From the NCBI RefSeq assembly GCF_014930365.1, contig NZ_JABXWI010000028.1, forward strand, positions 37,409 to 101,408: a DNA stretch of 64,000 bases, read 5' to 3'. Made by a program: the position numbers and the translations under genes. The notes beneath the pieces are model-generated. The model ran no database searches, had not been told where the DNA came from, and saw only the letters and a program-made list of their open reading frames with translations. Position 1 is the first letter of the stretch; every line of letters begins with the position of its first letter. This document shows positions 1-9,269 of this stretch, piece after piece. Origin of the DNA: Streptomyces caniscabiei (lineage in GTDB: Bacteria > Actinomycetota > Actinomycetes > Streptomycetales > Streptomycetaceae).

Positions 1-1146
1 CAGGCGGTGCTCGGCTCGGTGCTGCTCGACCCCGGCCAGCTCGCGCACTTGGACTGGCTCGCGCCCGATCACTTCTACCGGCCCATCCACCAGGCGCTGT
101 TCGCCGCCTTGCGCAAGCTCCGGACCGAGAGCCATCCCGCCGTGGCGACCGGAGAACGCGTGCCGCTGTCCTGGGTGACGGACGCCGTCGCCGAGGCCAG
201 CAACCATGTCCGAGGGCTGACCGCCGTGTATCCCCACACCCTGATCTCGGCCTGCCCGCGACCCGAGCACGCCCCGGTGTACGGCCGGATGGTGCTGGAG
301 GGAGCGATCCACCGCAGCGTGACCGTGCACGCGATCCGCCTCCACCAGGCAGCCCGCGCCGCCGCCCTCCAGGGTGAGGTGGAAAAAGCGCTGCACCATG
401 CGGACGTCCTGACCGGGGTGCTTGAAGACCTCGCGCGCCGCTGGGGGTCCGAACCGCGCCCGGTCGCCCGGGCGACACCGCCCCCCACCACTCCCGTCGC
501 GCCGCCGCCGGCACGAGCGGACCAGGTCGCCGAGGACGAGCGGCTCCTGCTGGCGGTCCTGGTCGAGCAGCCGAAGGCGATGGACGAGGTCGTCGGCTGG
601 CTGCGACCCGGCGACTTCGCCGATCCCGCCCACGGCCAGCTCTACCGCTGCGTAGGAGCGCTGCACCACCGCGGCGAACCCATCGACCGGATAACCGTGC
701 TGTGGGAAGCCCAGCGGCGCGGTCTGCTCGCCGACGGCACGCTGACCACCGAACAGCTCACCGCCATCTGCGACGGCGTCGGCGCCGGCAGCGCCGAGTG
801 GCTCGGCGAGCAGATCATGCGCTCCTCCGTCGCCAGTACGGCTGCTGCCTCCGCCCGTGCCATCCGCGCCCTGGCCGAGAACGAGACCCTGGCCCCCGGA
901 CGGCTCATCAGCCACGCCCTGCACGCGCTCGGGCCGCTCGACAACGTGCGCGCCCGCTGGCAGACCGCGAACGGCCACCACGCTCCGGCGCCGCCCCCCG
1001 CGCCGCCGACCGACGGGCCCCCGACGGCGCAGGTCCACGCCGCGCTCGCCCGCAGCACGGCGCAACCGGCCGCACGGCCCTCGGAATGCCCAGGCCCTGC
1101 CTCCACTTCATCAGCCGCACGACCGCCCTCGCGTGCCCACGGCTGA
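1..1146 (+). CDS. Duplicated DnaB N-terminal-domain protein, 5' partial
   Basis: The reading frame is open from base 1 (Q-A-V-L-G-S...), so the true start lies upstream of the window. The first visible residues match the opening of a replicative helicase DnaB N-terminal domain (AVLGSVLLDP, then DHFYRPIHQALF). A second copy begins near residue 175 (DERLLLAVLVEQP, then GDFADPAHGQLYRC). No RecA-like helicase core, Walker A or Walker B follows; the C-terminus is low-complexity Pro/Ala. DnaB N-domains mediate helicase dimerisation and primase contact, so this may be a helicase-interacting plasmid protein (inference). Confidence 0.75.
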   Translation, partial: QAVLGSVLLDPGQLAHLDWLAPDHFYRPIHQALFAALRKLRTESHPAVATGERVPLSWVTDAVAEASNHVRGLTAVYPHTLISACPRPEHAPVYGRMVLEGAIHRSVTVHAIRLHQAARAAALQGEVEKALHHADVLTGVLEDLARRWGSEPRPVARATPPPTTPVAPPPARADQVAEDERLLLAVLVEQPKAMDEVVGWLRPGDFADPAHGQLYRCVGALHHRGEPIDRITVLWEAQRRGLLADGTLTTEQLTAICDGVGAGSAEWLGEQIMRSSVASTAAASARAIRALAENETLAPGRLISHALHALGPLDNVRARWQTANGHHAPAPPPAPPTDGPPTAQVHAALARSTAQPAARPSECPGPASTSSAARPPSRAHG

Positions 1147-1206
1147 GCCGTCCTCACCCACCCACCAACCCAGCCCATCCGACCGTCCCCACCCCTGGAA
1201 TGCACC

Positions 1207-1791
1207 GTGGACAACACCCCCATCTCCGACGCCCTGGCCCTGCGCGCCACGGCCTCCGCCTTCGACGCCCAGCGCGGGAAACTGCCGGTGCCCGGAGACC
1301 CCCACCGCTCGCCCGATGCCGTCGCCGTCGCACGCCAGATCTCCGAACTCGGAAAGTTGATCACCGATCTGGGCGACGAGGTCCTCTTCCGAGCCGTCAG
1401 CCAGGCCCCGGGGCCCCACACCGCTCGGGTAGTCGCCAGCTTCGCCGCCGCCGTCGAGCCCGCAGGCGAAGCGGCTTCCGCCCTGGGAGCGGTGGCCCAC
1501 CAGCTCGCCTTCCTGAACCAGACCGAGAGTCTGCGCGACCAGCCCGACGCCAGGGATGCCCGGGAGGCAGCCGTACGGGTGATGGAGGAAGCACTCGCCA
1601 CCGCCGGCGCGGCACTGCACGACGGGGCCAACTCCCTGCACTCCGCATCGGCAACGGTCTCTCCTCCGTCCGCGCGGCTCCAGGCTGCCCGCAGCCGGTC
1701 CGCGACCACCGCGCGTTCTCCGGGTTCGCCGCCGCCCAACGTCGCCACGGCGGTGGCAGCCCCCTCGGACCGAATCGCACGTGGCCGGTGA
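1207..1791 (+). CDS. Hypothetical protein, 194 aa
   Basis: A GTG start gives an Ala-rich, largely helical protein with a basic, Ser/Pro-rich tail. I recognise no domain. Third positions are strongly GC, as expected for a real gene in this genome. It follows the DnaB-N protein by 60 bases and its stop nearly touches the start of the methyltransferase remnant, so the three are probably co-transcribed. Confidence 0.6.
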   Translation: MDNTPISDALALRATASAFDAQRGKLPVPGDPHRSPDAVAVARQISELGKLITDLGDEVLFRAVSQAPGPHTARVVASFAAAVEPAGEAASALGAVAHQLAFLNQTESLRDQPDARDAREAAVRVMEEALATAGAALHDGANSLHSASATVSPPSARLQAARSRSATTARSPGSPPPNVATAVAAPSDRIARGR

Positions 1792-1792
1792 C

Positions 1793-2894
1793 ATGGAACC
1801 CACCACCGCACGAATGCCGTTGATCGGCTCGCTCTGCTCGGGTTACGGCGGTCTGGACCTCGGGGTCCAGACCGCGCTCGGCGGCACCGTGGCCTGGCAC
1901 GCCGAGATCAACCCCGACGCCGCGCGCATCCTGGCCCGGCACTGGCCCGGCGTGCCCAATCTGCAGGACATCACCGCCGTCGACTGGGCCAATGTGCCTC
2001 GGGTGTGCGTCCTGACGGCCGGTTTCCCCTGTCAAAGACGTCTCCGTCGCCGGCCGCCGGGCCGGACTCAACCCCCACACCCGCTCGGGGCTGTGGCTGC
2101 ACGTCGCCCGTGCGGTCGAAGCCCTCCGCCCCTGCTTGGTGGTGATCGAGAATGTCCGAGGTCTCCTCACCTCGCCCGCCGGTTCCCCTGGCGACGTGGA
2201 ATTCTGCCCGTGGTGTCTGGGAGACGACCCAACCCAGCCTCCTGTGCGGGCACTTGGTGCCGTACTCGGCTCCCTGGCCGATGTCCGGTACGACGCGAGG
2301 TGGCTCGTGCTTCGTGCCTCAGACGTCGGAGCCCCCCATCGTCGCGAGCGCACCTTCCTCGCCGCCTGGCCCGCCGAGCACCCTGCTCAAGACCCCGACG
2401 AGCAACATCGGCAAGAACGGCGGCTCCCAGCACCCGTCGAAGAGGAAGAGCGGCGGCCACGGCCCGAACCTGGCCGACGAGGTGGAGTGGCTGCTGCCCA
2501 CCCCGAGGGCGAGCGACACCGGCACGCCGGGCCGCCGTCCGGGCAAGGGCTGGCGCCCGCCCCTGTCGGCGGTGGTCCTGCCGCTGTGGGCGGAGGCGGC
2601 CCCGGAAGCGGGGGGACCGTCGGGCGATGGGGAGCGTACGCCTCCGCCATCGCCCGATGGGAGAACCTCACCCGCCCCGCGCCGGCGCCCACCGACGCCG
2701 CCGGACGCCTGCGCGCCGACTTCGTGGAGTGGATGCAGGGCCTGCCTCCTGGCTGGGTGACCGCCACTCCGGGACTCGGCCGACCGGCTCAGCTCACCGC
2801 ACTCGGCAACGGCGTGGTCCCCCAACAGGCCACCCGGGCCGTGCGGTTGCTGGCACCGCCCTTCCCAGGCTGCCCCCGCTGCACCGCGCCGTAG
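1793..2894 (+). pseudogene. DNA (cytosine-5-)methyltransferase, frameshifted
   Basis: The first frame carries C5-methyltransferase motif I (LCSGYGGLDLG) and motif IV (TAGFPCQ). Directly after the PCQ codons there is one extra base: an A within CAAAG at 2034-2036. The expected continuation DVSVAGRRAGL...VVIENVRG (motif VI, ENV) reads only in the next frame, from 2037. That frame gives VGAPHRRERTF and ends with DFVEWMQGLPPGW and a typical LTALGNGVVPQQA close. The middle (about 2370-2620) looks more natural in the third frame (LLKTPTSN, LADEVEWLLPTPRA), which suggests two further compensating shifts. As written no active enzyme would be made. Sequencing error cannot be excluded. In-frame starts exist at GTG 1781 and ATG 1793. 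Confidence 0.8.
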
Positions 2895-3047
2895 CGCCCC
2901 ATTACCCGGTTTCCCCGGCCGCGCCAAATCGCGGAATCTCCGCATCCTCTTGCCCATGCCGACCTGCGAAGGGAGCACCGCCGTGACCTCAAGAAGAGCG
3001 CGCCGCACCTCGCCCCCGCCCTGCTCGCTCACTCCCTTGGATCCGCC

Positions 3048-3644
3048 ATGTCCGACCCCAGCAAGGCCACCCCCGGGCCCGAGCCGTTCCGCGTTCCCGA
3101 CGGCGACCTCGACGATCTCGCCAGCACCCTCGCCAAGACCATGGCGGAGGTACGCCAGCACGGCGTCATCCTGGACCGCCTCGGCTCCGAGCCCGTCTCA
3201 ACCCCTCAGCCGACCGCAGACACCTCCACTGCAGGCGCTGCCGACGCCGTCAAGGCCGACGTCCCGGCCTCGGTGTTCATCCTCGCCTTGGGCGGCGAGG
3301 CGTACGCCGTCGAGCTGGCCGCGCTCAGCGACTGGGTGAACCACCTGTTCCTGCCCGTCTACGGACGGGAGATCAGCACTACCCGACCGTGGTGCGACCA
3401 GTGGCACGAGCACCCCGAGGCCGTTGCCCGGCTGCACGCGCTCTGGCTCGCGTGGCAGCAGCTCACCGACGCCGAGGCTGGCCTGTCCGGTCCCTCGTCG
3501 TGGCACCGCGACCACCTCGACCAGGCCCTGGTTCATCTCCGTGCCCCCGACGGCCCCTTCGCCGCATGCACGACGAGCCCGACCCGGCCCAACCACCGCG
3601 TGCTGGCCACCCCGGCGCCCGAGCTGACGGGAGCCACCCAGTGA
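3048..3644 (+). CDS. DUF4913 domain protein
   Basis: A 198-aa protein. Residues about 85-180 fit DUF4913 as found on actinobacterial plasmids and ICEs: a LSDWVNHLFLPVYGR core, W-C-x-Q-W, HPEAVARLHALWLAWQ and SWHRDHLDQAL. The function of the family is unknown; it is a marker of conjugative or mobile elements. Its TGA overlaps the GTG of the next gene (GTGA), starting a chain of four overlapping genes. Confidence 0.8.
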   Translation: MSDPSKATPGPEPFRVPDGDLDDLASTLAKTMAEVRQHGVILDRLGSEPVSTPQPTADTSTAGAADAVKADVPASVFILALGGEAYAVELAALSDWVNHLFLPVYGREISTTRPWCDQWHEHPEAVARLHALWLAWQQLTDAEAGLSGPSSWHRDHLDQALVHLRAPDGPFAACTTSPTRPNHRVLATPAPELTGATQ

Positions 3645-4408
3645 TTGCCGAACCCGACTTCCGCCTCGCCGACTTCGAGCCTGCCGACGCCGCCTCCGAA
3701 CTCGCCGAGCGCAGCGTCTGGGCCGGAGACCTGACCGTGCTGGCCGAGCACCACACCACCCCGGGCGAGACGCACAGCTACCTCGTCGCCCACGACAGGT
3801 CGATGACCTGGGGCGTCCCCGGTGATCCGGCGCTCGTTGCCATCAAGATCACGCGGGACCTACGCGAGCGCACGTTCACATTCGAGACCGCGAACCACGC
3901 CAGCCTGGCGTTCGCCCAGAACTGGCTGATCGAACGTGGCTGCCCGCCCGAGCGGATCGCCCAGGCCAAAGGGGACTCCCTGAAGCCCGCCGACGATCTC
4001 ACCCTCTGGGTCGAGCGGCAGATCCGGGAGTCAGGCTCTCGTTACACGGTCCTCGACAGTTGGACCTCGGACTACGCCCCGTCCGAGACCTGGACGTTGA
4101 CCCGTGACTCCAGCGCCGCTCAGGCACCGATTCGTGTCTTCCTCGAAGAGGGGAACCCCGACGCCCACACGTACACGATGCGCGAGGGCGCCTTCGCCGA
4201 CGAGGCCGCCGCCCGGCACTGGCTGGAAGACCGCAGCGGTCCCCTGCCGCAGCCGCCGGACTACCGCGGTGAGGCCGCCGCCCGGCTGACCCGCGCCGCC
4301 CTCACCCGGTCATCGGGTGTCTCCGCAGTCCCGAAAGCCGGCCTCGACACGGGCAACGCGTCGTCGACAGGAACGGGTCAGCGCCCGACCCCTCGGAGGC
4401 CGATGTGA
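3641..4408 (+). CDS. Hypothetical protein, 255 aa
   Basis: The start is set by a GTGA overlap with the DUF4913 gene; the open frame extends further upstream but that part is antisense-like sequence. The protein is acidic, has no Cys cluster or membrane segment, and shows two similar aromatic/acidic halves (AGDLTVLAEHH..., then SWTSDYAPSETWTLT...). No family is recognised. It overlaps the next gene by GTGA, so translation is probably coupled. Confidence 0.65.
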   Translation: MIAEPDFRLADFEPADAASELAERSVWAGDLTVLAEHHTTPGETHSYLVAHDRSMTWGVPGDPALVAIKITRDLRERTFTFETANHASLAFAQNWLIERGCPPERIAQAKGDSLKPADDLTLWVERQIRESGSRYTVLDSWTSDYAPSETWTLTRDSSAAQAPIRVFLEEGNPDAHTYTMREGAFADEAAARHWLEDRSGPLPQPPDYRGEAAARLTRAALTRSSGVSAVPKAGLDTGNASSTGTGQRPTPRRPM

Positions 4409-4893
4409 GCCGCGCCCGCTTCGCCTTCGCCGCCCACCCGGACGCCATCGCGGACCTGCGTCAACTCCCCGACCAAATCCGCGACCTGGCGCTGCTGGAA
4501 CTGCAGAACCTGGTCCGCGGCAGCGACGACTGCCTGCCGCTGACCGGCCGCCTCGCGGGCTTCCACAAGGTGTACGTCGACCCGGCCGTCTCCTACCGGA
4601 TGGTCATCCAGTTCCGCCCGGCCCCGCCCACCTCGACCCACAAGCGCGAGATCTACCTCGTCGCGGCCGGTGCCCGGGAGGACTACGCGGTCTACCGCAC
4701 GGCCCAGCTCCGCACCAACCGCACCGGCCTCAACCGGCACGAGGGCACCGACGCGGCGGCCGAGGCCCGAGTCCAGGCGGCCCGGTCCCGATCCCCCCAC
4801 GCGTTCGACCCGACCGCGTCCCTCCCGGCCACCGCACCGGCGGCAGCCAGCCCCGCCGCCCCGGCCGCCTCCCGAAAGGCCTCCATGCGATGA
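4405..4893 (+). CDS. RelE/ParE-like small protein (tentative)
   Basis: A 162-aa protein. Residues about 8-95 have the size and pattern of a RelE/ParE fold: an N-terminal helical pair (ADLRQLPDQIRDLALLEL), then LTGRLAGFHKVYVD, SYRMVIQFR and a final strand. The tail is low-complexity Ala/Pro/Ser. No antitoxin is obvious next to it, so a toxin role is not supported; an unrelated fold is possible. It starts at GTG 4405 in a GTGA overlap and is joined by ATGA to the next gene. Confidence 0.55.
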   Translation: MSRARFAFAAHPDAIADLRQLPDQIRDLALLELQNLVRGSDDCLPLTGRLAGFHKVYVDPAVSYRMVIQFRPAPPTSTHKREIYLVAAGAREDYAVYRTAQLRTNRTGLNRHEGTDAAAEARVQAARSRSPHAFDPTASLPATAPAAASPAAPAASRKASMR

Positions 4894-5558
4894 CCGCCGA
4901 CCGTGCATCCCTCGACCGCACCGAACTGGCCGGGCTGCTCACCGACGCCGCGCGGAGCGTCTCGGAGGTCCTCACGACCGAATACCCCACTTCCGCCGGC
5001 CGCTCCTACCTGCATCCCGTCCTCGGCGCGCTGTCCGCCGGTCCCCGGGTGGTCCGCGAACTGAACGACCGGCTCGAAGAGTTCGTCGTCGAGGAGCCGC
5101 TGCCTTCCACCCCCGCCGGTCTGTTCACCCTGGCGTCCTACGCTTCCGCGCTCGGCTGGCTCACCGAGTCTCTCGCCGAGCTGACCGCCTCCGTGGACCA
5201 GATCTGCACGCGCGTCGGCATCCCCGCCGAGCCGCCGGACCCGGCCTTCGTCGCGCCCTCACCAACGGACCAGGACGACGAGTTCGACTTCGCGTTCAGC
5301 GCACTGGAGTTGGCCGCCATCCGCACAGCCGCTGAGGCTGCCGACCTCAGCCCCGGCGACTACGTCGAGGTGCTCTCGCGGTCCCTGCTCGCCGCCTCCC
5401 GGATCACCGACGCCTGCATGGAGATCTCCAGCGGCCTGCTCGAAGACGCCGCGTACGTCCTCAGCGAGGCAACCGATCACGTCCGAATCAGCGAGGGCCC
5501 CGACAGCCTGCCCACTCTGGTGCGCTCCCTGCTCGCCCGGATGGACGCTGCCGAATGA
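4890..5558 (+). CDS. Hypothetical protein, 222 aa
   Basis: The start is ATG 4890, overlapping the upstream stop (ATGA); the longer open frame upstream is a shadow of the preceding gene. The protein is acidic and helix-rich, with no signal peptide, membrane segment or catalytic motif that I recognise. It ends in a further ATGA overlap with a very short frame. Confidence 0.6.
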   Translation: MTADRASLDRTELAGLLTDAARSVSEVLTTEYPTSAGRSYLHPVLGALSAGPRVVRELNDRLEEFVVEEPLPSTPAGLFTLASYASALGWLTESLAELTASVDQICTRVGIPAEPPDPAFVAPSPTDQDDEFDFAFSALELAAIRTAAEAADLSPGDYVEVLSRSLLAASRITDACMEISSGLLEDAAYVLSEATDHVRISEGPDSLPTLVRSLLARMDAAE

Positions 5559-5638
5559 ACCCCCACGACATCGCGAAGCGGCCCGGCGCGCATCTGGTCG
5601 CCGAGGAGTTCTGCGTCGAGGGCCCCCCTTGGCGCTGA
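5555..5638 (+). CDS. Possible 27-aa peptide
   Basis: ATG 5555 overlaps the preceding TGA (ATGA), as do the three upstream junctions. The 27-aa product (MNPHDIAKRPGAHLV...) has no recognisable feature. The coupling is the only argument that it is real. Confidence 0.3.
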   Translation: MNPHDIAKRPGAHLVAEEFCVEGPPWR

Positions 5639-5730
5639 GCGACGACCATCCACCCCGCGACCCGCGTTCCCCCGCCAGCACGACTGCCAAGCCCTCTCGC
5701 TCCCGCTGAAATCCCCGAAGGAAGACGCCC

Positions 5731-6276
5731 ATGTCCACCGTGATCTACACCCGCCACCTGGTCGAGCACCGGTACGGCCGCCCGTTGGAGGACCTCCAGC
5801 GCCACAGCGCGCATGGCGGTTCGGGAGATCCTGTTCTGCCGGTCGTGCTGCGGCGGCTCGACGGCCTGGCCTCGACGAACGCCCATGCCCGTGCTGCCCG
5901 CCGCAATCTCGACGCGGCCTGGCAGCGCTGCCGCAACGGCGAACACGCGCTCGACGACCTCGTGCTGCGGTACGCGGCCGAAGTCGTGGACATCGAACGC
6001 CGGGAGCAGTCGGAAGCCGAGGCAGTCTGGGACTTGCTGGACGTCCGCCTCCTCCTGGACCAGCCTGCCGCCCGTCGGCCTTCGACCGTCCGGCGAACCG
6101 GCCCTGCGCCGAGTGATGAGGACCTCATAGCCGTAGCCCGAGAGGTCGCCGCCCTTCTGCCCCGGCTCAACCGCGAAGCTCTGCGCCAGGGCCTGCGCGC
6201 TCGCGGCATCCACGTCAGCAACCGCCGCCTCGGCACGGTGCTCCAGCGTCTCCGCGCCGAGCGCGACCTTCACTGA
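5731..6276 (+). CDS. Putative DNA-binding protein, 181 aa
   Basis: A GAAGGA ribosome-binding site precedes ATG 5731. The protein is charged and helical. The last 50 residues (LPRLNREALRQGLRARGI, then VSNRRLGTVLQRLRAER) resemble the recognition part of a winged-helix or replication-regulator HTH, which is inference from pattern only. It lies between the overlapping gene chain and the double winged-helix gene. Confidence 0.6.
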   Translation: MSTVIYTRHLVEHRYGRPLEDLQRHSAHGGSGDPVLPVVLRRLDGLASTNAHARAARRNLDAAWQRCRNGEHALDDLVLRYAAEVVDIERREQSEAEAVWDLLDVRLLLDQPAARRPSTVRRTGPAPSDEDLIAVAREVAALLPRLNREALRQGLRARGIHVSNRRLGTVLQRLRAERDLH

Positions 6277-6325
6277 TCCGCACCCCGCCGTTCGATTCAC
6301 CCATCGTCATAACGGAGTTACCGCC

Positions 6326-7154
6326 ATGTCCGCCCCCGCACAACCCGCAACCTCCCAGATCGGCTTCGTCGACGCCCGGCGCATCGAGGAGGCACTCTCC
6401 CTGATAGCGCCGAAGTGGACCACCTGGTCGGCACAGACCCTGGCCCAGCAGGGCGGCCCCATGCGTGTGCGTGACGTCGCCGCCCACCTCCCCTTCGTCA
6501 GCGAACAGTTCGTCGGCAAGCGGCTGGCCCAGATGCACGATGACGGGCTGGTAACCCGAGCCAGTCATCGCCAGGGTGCCCCGTACCAGCTCAGTGGGTT
6601 CGGCAACGCACTCTCCCCGGTACACCGGGCGCTGTCCGACTGGTCCCGCGCGCACCTGCCGCTCGGCAAGGTGGCCGGTGCCGAGCGCGTCGAGGACGCC
6701 GTGCGTCGGCTGCACCTTCGCCACTCGACCGCCATGATCCAGGCCCTCGACGCGGGCGGGCCCATGCGGTTCGTCCACATCGTCGAACAGACAGGACTGA
6801 ACAACAGGACAGCGCCTGATCCGGCTTCAGCTCGACGGCCTGGTCACCCGCACCGGACCGCGCCACGGCGATCCGTACGTCCTGACCGCCGCCGGACGGG
6901 CGCTGGGCCCGGTCTACGCAGCCGTCGAGCACTGGAGCAACCCCGTCGCCGCACCGCGTCCCGCCCCTGTCCGGGTCGCGGCGGCCACGCGCACCCACAC
7001 GGGCATCCCGCCGGGGTCGGACGGCATCCGTACCTCAGCGGCCCTGCGGCGGAGCACCGCCGCGCCCAGCTCCCTGTTCAGCCACGCCCCGCAGCCACAA
7101 CCGCGGGTACCGGTGGCCGTAGCCGCTCAGTCGGCCTCCTCCCGGGGCCGGTGA
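6326..7154 (+). pseudogene. Tandem winged-helix (HxlR/MarR-like) regulator, frameshifted
   Basis: Two homologous halves are visible. The first (residues about 30-105) has GGPMRVRDVAAHLPF...RLAQMHDDGLVTR...YQLSGFGNALSPV. The second repeats the plan, with GGPMRFVHIVEQTGLNN, then RLIRLQLDGLVTR and YVLTAAGRALGPV. The second half crosses a single extra A at 6806: it is read from 6807 in the next frame and stops at 7154. Removing that base gives one continuous double-wHTH protein of about 275 aa. A GGAG site precedes ATG 6326. This is either a recent inactivation or a base-calling error. Confidence 0.75.
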
Positions 7155-7274
7155 TCCGGGTGGCACTGAGAGCCAGCCGCTTCACGCCGTTGCCACGGCG
7201 CCCCCGTGCAGTCCAGCCGTTCGTTCCTCTGCGCACGCGGGCGCGTTCCCCTCCTACACCTCGGAGTCTCGACC

Positions 7275-8219
7275 GTGAACACCCAGCCCTACGACCAGCA
7301 TCCCTATCAAGAGGTACTGGTCAGCCCCATGTACCTGGCCGGCTCCAACGGGACCGGGGACGCTGGCTTCGCCCCTGTCAGTCACTGGCCGCACCACTAT
7401 CTCGACGAGGGCCCCTGCCAGCTCCTCGTCACCTCGCCCGACCAGCGAATACGGATCGGCTGGTTCGGCGACGACTTCGAACTGTGGAAGATCACCGCCG
7501 CCGAGGACGCCGTCTCCGCACCCCGCTGGACGGCAACCTTCAACCACGGCACCCCGGCCGAGATCGTCGCCGGGCTCACCAGCGCTCTGGCCCGCGACTA
7601 CGCCGAAGCCGAGGCCACCGAAGGCAACGCGCGCTTCTTGACGAGCCCGTCGTTGTACTGGGCTGGTGCCGTCCGGCCGCTGACCAATGCCGGCTGGACC
7701 CGCGACGGGGCGGCCGAGCGCGGCACTGTCGAGATCATCGCCCCCGACGGACAAGCGGGCGTTCTGATCGACAACCGCCTCTCTGACTGGGACGACGAAA
7801 CCGTCAGGCTGTGGGCCGGTCCTCCGGGTTGGGGCACGCGGGCGGAAGCGGTCTTCACAGCCCGCACCCCGACCCACCTGATCGCGGCGACCGCAGCCGC
7901 CATGTCGGACTCAGCCCCGGCGATTCGTGAGCGGCACCAGATCAACCGCAAGGTGGAGCACCTGGTCACACTGGCCCCGGTCGGCCGAGCCGCCGATCCT
8001 CAGATCTCTCGTGCTCCGACCCCACTCGACGTGCGCCGCACCGCTGTCGCCCAGGCCGTCCACCGCGCCGCACGCGCCCCGCAGACAGCAGCCGACCTCC
8101 GCGTGGTGGCCGCTCGCAGTCGCACCGCGACTTCGACACAGAATCTGTCGGGCAACCTCGCACACGCAGCCGCGGCCAGGCCGCCGGCCAGCCTGTCGGC
8201 CCCACGGCACAGCCGCTGA
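7275..8219 (+). CDS. DUF317 protein with two repeats
   Basis: The GTG start at 7275 is preferred over an earlier in-frame start because coding character begins there. The protein has 314 aa. The first DUF317-like unit (residues about 14-100) contains VSPMYLAG, a W-P-H-H-Y-L core, RIRIGWFGDD and WTATFNHGTPAEIVAG. The second (about 130-205) contains AGWTRDGA, VEIIAPDGQAGV, VRLWAGPPGW and WGTRAEAVFTARTPTHLIAA. The tail is basic and Ala-rich. DUF317 is common on Streptomyces plasmids and ICEs and has no assigned function. Confidence 0.8.
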   Translation: MNTQPYDQHPYQEVLVSPMYLAGSNGTGDAGFAPVSHWPHHYLDEGPCQLLVTSPDQRIRIGWFGDDFELWKITAAEDAVSAPRWTATFNHGTPAEIVAGLTSALARDYAEAEATEGNARFLTSPSLYWAGAVRPLTNAGWTRDGAAERGTVEIIAPDGQAGVLIDNRLSDWDDETVRLWAGPPGWGTRAEAVFTARTPTHLIAATAAAMSDSAPAIRERHQINRKVEHLVTLAPVGRAADPQISRAPTPLDVRRTAVAQAVHRAARAPQTAADLRVVAARSRTATSTQNLSGNLAHAAAARPPASLSAPRHSR

Positions 8220-8290
8220 CTCCCGCCCCTGGCCCCTCCGAGACGTCGCCTCTGACCGAAGCAACACCTCCGAATACCGGGAGTTCCGCC

Positions 8291-8779
8291 ATGCCCGACG
8301 CCACCGCACTGGATCAGGCCACAGCCATGATCGAGAAAGCCTGGGCCACCCCCATCAACGTGCTGGAGAACCTCGCGGTCCGCCGCCCCGTCGAGGACCC
8401 GCTCCTCCGCTCAGCAATGCATATCCGATCGAGCCTCGTCGTCTCGAACAACGCGGTCGCCGTCCACCAGGACCGCTTGCACGCCCTCACGCGGCCCGGT
8501 CATGTGCCGGCCTTCCACGACCTGGAGCGGATCACCAGCTCGGCGGTGGACCTGCGCGTCGCGCAGGCCGAGAGCCGCATAGCCCTGCAGGCGATCAGTC
8601 ACGTGATCGAGGCCCGCGAAGCCGCCGTGACCGCGAACCGGACACCGTCGCTCAGCCTGGCCCAGGCCGCTGTCACCCGCTCCGCGCACGCGCCGCGTGC
8701 GCTGGGCCAACCGCCGGACCAGCCTGCCCCGTCGGCCGCTGTCCGCCCCACGGTGGCCACGACCGGGCCCGGACGGTAA
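8291..8779 (+). CDS. Hypothetical protein, 162 aa
   Basis: GGGAG precedes ATG 8291. The first 120 residues form an amphipathic helical region; the remainder is Ala/Pro/Ser-rich. No family is recognised. It sits between two DUF317-type genes in the plasmid-like block. Confidence 0.6.
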   Translation: MPDATALDQATAMIEKAWATPINVLENLAVRRPVEDPLLRSAMHIRSSLVVSNNAVAVHQDRLHALTRPGHVPAFHDLERITSSAVDLRVAQAESRIALQAISHVIEAREAAVTANRTPSLSLAQAAVTRSAHAPRALGQPPDQPAPSAAVRPTVATTGPGR

Positions 8780-8783
8780 CCGG

Positions 8784-9209
8784 TCAGCGGGAGTCTTCGT
8801 CGCGATGGGCCGCGCCGAACCGGGAGTCCATCGCGCGGGCCAGCTCCACCAACGTCAGCTCGACGCGCCGCCCGTCCGCGATCCGACGCTCCACCAGGGC
8901 TTCCCCGTCACGCTGCCTCCGGGCCTGGATGCCCACAGCCCACTGCCCGTCGGCCACCATCGCTATGTCGCCCGCTGTCCACGGCCGCGCGGCGCCACGG
9001 ATCTTGCGCTCCAGCCCGGCACCGTCCCAGTGTCTGCTCGACTCCGCCACGGCCTGTCCCTTCTGCTCTGTACGGCCCCGCGCCGCAACCCGGTTACGAC
9101 AACCGGTCGCGTCGATCCATTCCCCGGCCCACCGACCTCCTCCCCCCTCGGCGGCCAGTTCGCCCACGGCAGACCTCACCTTCCCGGAAACGACTACGTA
9201 CTTCGGCAC
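8784..9209 (-). CDS. Hypothetical protein, minus strand, 141 aa
   Basis: This frame, rather than the overlapping plus-strand frames, shows the GC-rich third position typical of real genes here. The product is basic, with a conserved-looking end (GDIAMVADGQWAVGIQARR...ELTLVELARAMDSRFG). A TTG extends it to 9221; GTG 9209 is chosen. It lies alone against the surrounding plus-strand genes. The family is unknown. Confidence 0.5.
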   Translation of the reverse strand: MPKYVVVSGKVRSAVGELAAEGGGGRWAGEWIDATGCRNRVAARGRTEQKGQAVAESSRHWDGAGLERKIRGAARPWTAGDIAMVADGQWAVGIQARRQRDGEALVERRIADGRRVELTLVELARAMDSRFGAAHRDEDSR

Positions 9210-9269
9210 ACCGCATGTCAACGTACGGACGTCGGGAAAACTCGCAGGTCAACGAAGGGACGCCCACTC

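Noticed and set aside
4405..4893. Calling a RelE/ParE toxin-antitoxin pair
   Set aside because: Only a fold-like pattern is visible; neither neighbour looks like an antitoxin, so no toxin-antitoxin system is claimed.
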